From Solirubrobacterales bacterium (GTDB taxonomy: Bacteria > Actinomycetota > Thermoleophilia > Solirubrobacterales > Solirubrobacteraceae), in NCBI GenBank assembly GCA_003157595.1, contig PMKB01000212.1, positions 1 to 9,953 on the forward strand: a stretch of DNA of 9,953 nt. Reading direction: 5' to 3'. The position numbers were made by a program, and so were the translations under genes. The notes beneath the pieces were generated by a model. The model ran no database searches. It was not told the origin of the DNA and saw only the letters and a program-made list of their open reading frames with translations. Below, piece by piece: positions 6,416 through 9,953 of the stretch; within the stretch, counting starts at the first letter, position 1, and each line of letters starts with the position of its first letter.

Positions 6416-6424
6416 AAGGGAAGG
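6416..6424 (+). promoter_or_regulatory. Shine-Dalgarno of the second Gfo/Idh gene
   Basis: AAGGGAAGG ends 5 bases before the ATG at 6430, a well-spaced purine-rich ribosome binding site that supports this start. Confidence 0.55.
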
Positions 6425-6429
6425 CGGCG

Positions 6430-7404
6430 ATGAGTGAGCCGGTGCGGTGGGGTGTGCTGTCGACGGCGCAGATCAACCAGAAGGTGCTCGCCGGTGCGGC
6501 CGGCTCAGAACAGCTGGAGGTGCTCGCCGTCGCGAGCCGCAATCAATCCAGCGCCGAGGCTTACGCGCTCGAGCATGCGATCGAGCGCGCCTACGGTTCC
6601 TACGACGCGCTGCTCGCCGACGGCGACGTTGAGGCGGTCTACATCTCGCTGCCCAACGGGCTGCATGTGGACTGGTCGATTCGCGCGCTCCAAGCCGGCA
6701 AGCACGTGCTTTGCGAAAAGCCTCTGAGCGCTCGCGCGCGCGAAGTCGAGCGCGCCTTCGATGTCGCGCAGCGCGCGGATCGACTGCTGATGGAGGCATT
6801 CATGTACCGCCATAACCCGCAGATCAAGCGGCTCGCGACGCTCGTCGAAGAGGGCGCGATCGGGCGACTGCGTTTGGTCCAGGCGAGCTTCGGCTTTCAC
6901 ATCGACGATCCCGGCAACCCGCGCCTCAGCCGCGAGCTGGAGGGAGGGTCGCTGATGGATGTCGGCTGCTACTGCGTCAGCGCCGCGCGCCTGCTGTGCG
7001 GCGAGCCCGAGCGCGTTGAGGGCGAGCAGGTGAGTGGCGGCAACGGCGTCGATGTGACCTTTGCGGGACTGCTGAGATTCCCCGGCGACGTGCTCGCGCA
7101 TTTCGACTGCGGATTCCTGCTGGACAAGACCGAGGAGCTCGTCGCACTCGGCGAAGATGGGAACCTGCGACTCGCCGACCCCTGGCACGGCCGCGCTCCA
7201 GGGATCGAGTTGCGCCGCGACGGCGAGTCCGAGTGGATCGCGGTCGAGGCCGTCAACTCGTATCAACTGCAGCTGGAGAACCTGTCCGCAGCGATCCGCG
7301 GAACTGCCGCGCCGCTGCTCGGACGCGCGGACGCGCTCGGCCAGGCACGCACGATCGAGGCGCTTTACAGCTCGGCCGACGAGCACCGCGCGGTGGCGCT
7401 CTGA
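6430..7404 (+). CDS. Gfo/Idh/MocA family oxidoreductase (xylose dehydrogenase-like branch)
   Basis: A 324-residue NAD(P)-dependent oxidoreductase. The N-terminus VRWGVLSTAQINQKVL (5-20) has the 'WG.LSTA.I' form typical of the D-xylose 1-dehydrogenase and dihydrodiol dehydrogenase branch, instead of the strict GxGxxA. EKP at 96-98 supplies active-site Lys97. LMDVGCYCVSAARLL (175-189) supplies Asp177 and Tyr181 of the catalytic block. The length is normal. It is probably cytoplasmic and oxidises or reduces a sugar or polyol of unknown identity. The stop codon (7402-7404) lies within 40 bases of the likely start of the PfkB kinase, so the two are very likely co-transcribed. This pairing supports a sugar substrate. 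It is clearly related to, but well diverged from, the product of 3669-4634, so the two probably differ in substrate. Confidence 0.92.
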   Translation: MSEPVRWGVLSTAQINQKVLAGAAGSEQLEVLAVASRNQSSAEAYALEHAIERAYGSYDALLADGDVEAVYISLPNGLHVDWSIRALQAGKHVLCEKPLSARAREVERAFDVAQRADRLLMEAFMYRHNPQIKRLATLVEEGAIGRLRLVQASFGFHIDDPGNPRLSRELEGGSLMDVGCYCVSAARLLCGEPERVEGEQVSGGNGVDVTFAGLLRFPGDVLAHFDCGFLLDKTEELVALGEDGNLRLADPWHGRAPGIELRRDGESEWIAVEAVNSYQLQLENLSAAIRGTAAPLLGRADALGQARTIEALYSSADEHRAVAL

Positions 7405-7442
7405 GCGGCGCGCGCGGATCGGGCGCGGCGCCCGCAGTCATC

Positions 7443-8393
7443 GTGTTGGGAGAGGCGCTCGTTGACCTCTCGCTTGACGACCGGGTGGGGGCCGCCAACG
7501 GACTCGCAATGACCGCGCGCGCCGGCGGCAGCCCGGCAAACGTCGCGGTCGGGCTGGCGCGTCTCGGCGTCTGCACGCGCTTCGCGGGGCGCATCTCGGC
7601 CGACCTGCTCGGCACCTTTCTGCGGGCGCATCTCGAACGCAGCGGTGTTGACCTCACGCTCGCCGTCGACGCGCCCGAGCCCACGACGGTCGCGATCGTC
7701 GGGCTGGACGAAGCCGGAACGGCCGCGTACTCGTTCTACGTCGAGGGTACCGCCGACTGGCAGTGGCAGGCCGGCGAGCTCCCCGCCAACGAGGCGGGCG
7801 CCGCGATCCACACCGGCTCGCTCGCAATCGCGCTCGAACCCGGCGCGCAGGTGCTCGCCGGCTGGATTGCCAGACAGCGGGCGCGCGATGCCTTTGTCTC
7901 ACTTGACCCCAACGTGCGCCCGACCCTGATGCTCGATCTCCCCGGTTACCGCACGCGTCTGCACACGCTGGTCGCGCAGGCGCAGCTGGTGAAGGTCAGC
8001 GACGAGGACCTGCGCGCGCTCGAGCCCGGCGTCGATCCGCTCCAGACGGCGACGGAGTGGGCGCAGCGTGGGCCGGATCTGGTCGTGCTGACGCACGGCG
8101 CGGGCGGTTCGACAGCAATCGTCGCCGGGAGAGAGCCGGTGCGCTGCGAGGCTCTCGCGGTGCACCTGGTCGATACGGTCGGCGCCGGCGACGCCTTCGC
8201 CGCCGGCCTGATCGCCTTCCTCGCCGAGAACGACAGCCTACGACGAGGCGCGTGCGCCCTGCTCGATCGCGCCGCGCTGACCGAGGCGCTTCGCTTCGCG
8301 GGCCTCGTAGCCGCGGTCACGTGCACGCGGAGGGGCGCGGACCCGCCGTGGCGGGCCGAGCTCGGCGCCTCAGCGCTCGAGCGAGCGATCTGA
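7443..8393 (+). CDS. PfkB family carbohydrate kinase (fructokinase-like)
   Basis: About 316 residues of a PfkB/ribokinase-family sugar kinase, which transfers phosphate from ATP to a sugar hydroxyl. The N-terminal strand VLGEALVDL (1-9) is fructokinase-like. GGSPANVAVGLARLG (28-42) is PfkB signature 1, which binds sugar. SLDPNVRP (153-160) is typical of fructokinase-type members. DTVGAGDAFAAGL (244-256) is signature 2, with the anion-hole GAGD and catalytic base Asp250. The start is unclear. No ATG lies near the N-terminus. GTG 7443 is the only conventional start close to the core, and it trims the first beta strand and lacks a Shine-Dalgarno. A CTG at 7401, overlapping the preceding stop codon, would give about 330 residues. 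ATG 7233 would overlap the upstream gene by about 170 bases. The gene likely forms an operon with 6430-7404. Confidence 0.88.
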   Translation: MLGEALVDLSLDDRVGAANGLAMTARAGGSPANVAVGLARLGVCTRFAGRISADLLGTFLRAHLERSGVDLTLAVDAPEPTTVAIVGLDEAGTAAYSFYVEGTADWQWQAGELPANEAGAAIHTGSLAIALEPGAQVLAGWIARQRARDAFVSLDPNVRPTLMLDLPGYRTRLHTLVAQAQLVKVSDEDLRALEPGVDPLQTATEWAQRGPDLVVLTHGAGGSTAIVAGREPVRCEALAVHLVDTVGAGDAFAAGLIAFLAENDSLRRGACALLDRAALTEALRFAGLVAAVTCTRRGADPPWRAELGASALERAI

Positions 8394-8405
8394 GCGACCC
8401 GCCCG

Positions 8406-8430
8406 CGATCGCACGCTTGCGCGTGCATCG
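8406..8430 (+). terminator. Terminator-like hairpin after the PfkB kinase
   Basis: CGAT, bulged C, GCACGC, loop TTGC, GCGTGC, ATCG forms a 10-bp stem with one bulged base, starting 12 bases after the stop at 8391-8393. It is the best-placed terminator in the window. No T-run follows; the next bases are AAACG. Confidence 0.45.
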
Positions 8431-8557
8431 AAACGTGGTGCGCGTGCGAACGGACACGGCGTTGGCCCAGCTGTCGAGCGCTGAACGCGTGATTTGGGAC
8501 CAGCGTCGAAGGCGGCCGTGGCCGTCCGGCGCCAGCATGGCCTCGAGTTCCTACCAA

Positions 8558-8563
8558 GAGGGG
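8558..8563 (+). promoter_or_regulatory. Shine-Dalgarno-like site before the 58-residue ORF
   Basis: GAGGGG, 8 bases before the ATG at 8572. It is the main support for reading the small ORF that follows. Confidence 0.35.
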
Positions 8564-8571
8564 CAGACCAC

Positions 8572-8748
8572 ATGCGGGGACGCGAGCAACACGTCGAGCG
8601 CAAGATCCGACTCTGGGTCGTGCAGCAGGAACACAACCGGTTGAGGGAAGCCCAGCCGGAGCGATTCGAAGCGCCGACCAGCGAGCGTACGGATCAACGC
8701 CGCCCCGACGCCGACGCACTGGCGCCCGAACACTGGCGACTGGGCTAG
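8572..8748 (+). CDS. Possible small protein of unknown function (58 residues)
   Basis: A weakly supported small ORF in a long spacer. The ATG at 8572 has a GAGGGG 8 bases upstream. The product is strongly charged: residues 2-30 (RGREQHVERKIRLWVVQQEH and on) could form one amphipathic helix with a short hydrophobic patch LWVV, while residues 33-58 look disordered. I do not recognise a family, and there is no signal peptide or membrane segment. In the other plus frame, residues such as TALAQLSSAERVIWDQ are encoded just upstream (about 8458-8505), so this could also be the remnant of a longer decayed gene. It could equally be spurious. Confidence 0.35.
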   Translation: MRGREQHVERKIRLWVVQQEHNRLREAQPERFEAPTSERTDQRRPDADALAPEHWRLG

Positions 8749-9011
8749 CGGCGCTCGCCGGCGGCGCCCCTGCGCTCCCGTCGGCGCGTCCGGCGCTTGG
8801 CCGCGCGACCGGCGCAGGGTAGCTTCGTTGCGACGGTCTCAGCGCTAGCCCGGGTCGTGCCCCCGGCACGGCGGACCGCGCGGAAATCACCATCTGGCCG
8901 CCGGCGATCCGCATCGACCGCCCGTCTGCGACCCCGCCGGTTGCTCAACGTTGTCGCCGGCGTGGTCGATATGAGATATGCGACGGTCGCTTCGCGGCTT
9001 CGCGGTGTCTA
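8749..9011. other. Spacer upstream of the histidine kinase
   Basis: About 260 bp with no supported gene. It holds scattered GC-rich palindromic bits, a CAACGTTG palindrome (8946-8953), a short direct repeat GATATG (8968-8973 and 8975-8980) and a tandem CTTCGCGG (8990-9005). No clear promoter or ribosome binding site for the downstream kinase is visible. Confidence 0.5.
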
Positions 9012-9953
9012 GTGGACGAATTGCAACCAGATCCGGGGTCAACCGCCTCCACGGCACCGGAGATCGAACGCGCGTGCGTGCGCAACCTGCTCGCGAGCCC
9101 GCACGAACGCGTGTTTTTCAAGGACCTGGAGAGCCGATTCCTGCTCGTGAGCCAGGCTTGGCTTACGGCGGCAGCGCCGGGCCGCTCGCTCGAGCAGGTC
9201 GTCGGCAAGACCGACTTCGACATCTTCAGCCGCCCACACGCGGTCGCAGCGTTCAAGGACGAGCAGGCGGTGATCGCAACGGGCGCGCCGATCGTCGCGA
9301 AGATCGAGCGCGAAACCTTCCACGATCGCCCCGATGCCTGGGTGTCCACCACCAAGCTGCCGCTGCGCGACGAGCAGGGCGAGATCATCGGCACGTGGGG
9401 GATCGCCCGCGACGTGACCGCCCAGTACGAAGCCGAACAGGCACTGGCGGCCAGCCGCGAGCAGCTGCTCGCCAGCGAGAAGCAGTATCGCCTGCTGTTC
9501 GAGCTCAACCCTGAGCCGATGCTGGTTTACGACTGCGAGACGCTGCAGATCGTCGCCGTCAGCAACTCGATGGTCGCGCGCTACGGCTACTCGCGCGACG
9601 AGCTGCTCGCGATGACCGTGGCCGACCTGCGGCCGCCGGAGGACGTGCCGGAGTTCCTTGCCCGCCGCGAGGAAACCAGGAGCCAGGGTCAGCTCGGCTT
9701 GACCAGCGCAACACATGCGCGCCACCGCTACAACGACGGCACGACCATCGACGTCGAGGTGACCAGCGACGATCTGCTGCTCGACGGCCGCGCCTGTCGC
9801 ATCGTGCTCAGCCAGAACGTGACCGAGCGCAACCGCGCGCTCGCCGAGCTGGCCGTCGCGCGTGATGAGGCGGTCGAGGCCTCGAAGCTCAAGTCCGCGT
9901 TCCTGGCCAACGTAAGCCACGAGATCCGCACACCGATGAACGGCGTGATCGGC
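9012..9953 (+). CDS. PAS-domain sensor histidine kinase, N-terminal part (runs off the window)
   Basis: The first 314 residues of a sensor kinase. A PAS_4-like domain spans about 21-137 (VFFKDLESRFLLVSQAWL, VVGKTDFDIFS, GTWGIARDVTAQYEAEQAL). A linker helix follows, and then a second PAS at about 156-273 (YRLLFELNPEPMLVYD, YGYSRDELLAM, RHRYNDGTTIDVEV, QNVTERNRAL). A coiled-coil linker leads into HisKA, whose H-box SHEIRTPMNGVIG (302-314) contains phosphoacceptor His303. This H-box form is typical of hybrid kinases with a C-terminal receiver domain, but the ATPase part and anything beyond lie outside the window. There is no signal peptide or membrane segment in view, so a cytoplasmic sensor is likely. 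GTG 9012 is the only suitable start; a clear Shine-Dalgarno is missing. A response regulator is not visible upstream. Confidence 0.9.
   Translation, partial: MDELQPDPGSTASTAPEIERACVRNLLASPHERVFFKDLESRFLLVSQAWLTAAAPGRSLEQVVGKTDFDIFSRPHAVAAFKDEQAVIATGAPIVAKIERETFHDRPDAWVSTTKLPLRDEQGEIIGTWGIARDVTAQYEAEQALAASREQLLASEKQYRLLFELNPEPMLVYDCETLQIVAVSNSMVARYGYSRDELLAMTVADLRPPEDVPEFLARREETRSQGQLGLTSATHARHRYNDGTTIDVEVTSDDLLLDGRACRIVLSQNVTERNRALAELAVARDEAVEASKLKSAFLANVSHEIRTPMNGVIG

Larger units (their letters stand above)
6100..6429. other. Divergent intergenic region between the NDH-2 and second Gfo/Idh genes
   Basis: About 330 bp without a convincing gene. It separates the minus-strand NDH-2 from the plus-strand Gfo/Idh-PfkB pair, so it should hold promoters for both. 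I found no clear -35/-10 pair. It contains two well-formed inverted repeats (6315-6336 and 6366-6390) and the Shine-Dalgarno of the plus-strand gene. A minus-strand frame continuous with NDH-2 stays open through much of it. Its predicted residues are arginine- and alanine-rich, as expected for non-coding GC-rich DNA. Confidence 0.6.

Noticed and set aside
9039..9920. Minus-strand open frame (about 290 codons) over the histidine kinase
   Set aside because: The plus-strand frame encodes PAS domains and a perfect H-box. The minus-strand translation has no motif.

Overview
This is a high-GC stretch with dense genes, strong G/C third-position bias and occasional GTG starts. Together with a deazaflavin (F420)-type Ddn/DUF385 enzyme, it points to an actinobacterial chromosome. 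The flavour resembles Thermoleophilia (Solirubrobacterales), but that is an inference from style, not from a marker gene. No tRNA, rRNA, CRISPR array, insertion sequence or phage gene is visible. Every gene found belongs to a known family, so I see no convincing new multi-gene system. The less explained signals are in the intergenic DNA.

Layout. Positions 1-100 are a GC-rich repetitive leader. A plus-strand F420-dependent nitroreductase-like gene follows (101-547) and converges on a minus-strand nitroreductase (681-1199). Next come four more minus-strand genes: an MDR-family NADPH:quinone reductase (1320-2237), a choline/ethanolamine-kinase-like phosphotransferase (2488-3396), a Gfo/Idh/MocA oxidoreductase (3669-4634) and a type II NADH dehydrogenase (4750 to about 6099). 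They are separated by gaps of about 115-270 bp, so they are more likely separate units than one tight operon. A region of about 330 bp with two good inverted repeats (6100-6429) separates this run from a divergent plus-strand pair. That pair is a second Gfo/Idh/MocA oxidoreductase (6430-7404) and a PfkB sugar kinase (7443-8393), and it looks like an operon. A spacer of about 600 bp holds a terminator-like hairpin and one possible 58-residue ORF. The window ends inside a PAS-PAS-HisKA sensor histidine kinase (from 9012).

Working together. The theme is redox and sugar metabolism. The Gfo/Idh enzyme plus PfkB kinase pair is a plausible small sugar or polyol catabolic operon. The other Gfo/Idh enzyme and the quinone reductase are NAD(P)-linked oxidoreductases of unknown substrate. 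The NDH-2 would return NADH electrons to the membrane quinone pool. The kinase-like phosphotransferase and the histidine kinase have no obvious partner in view.
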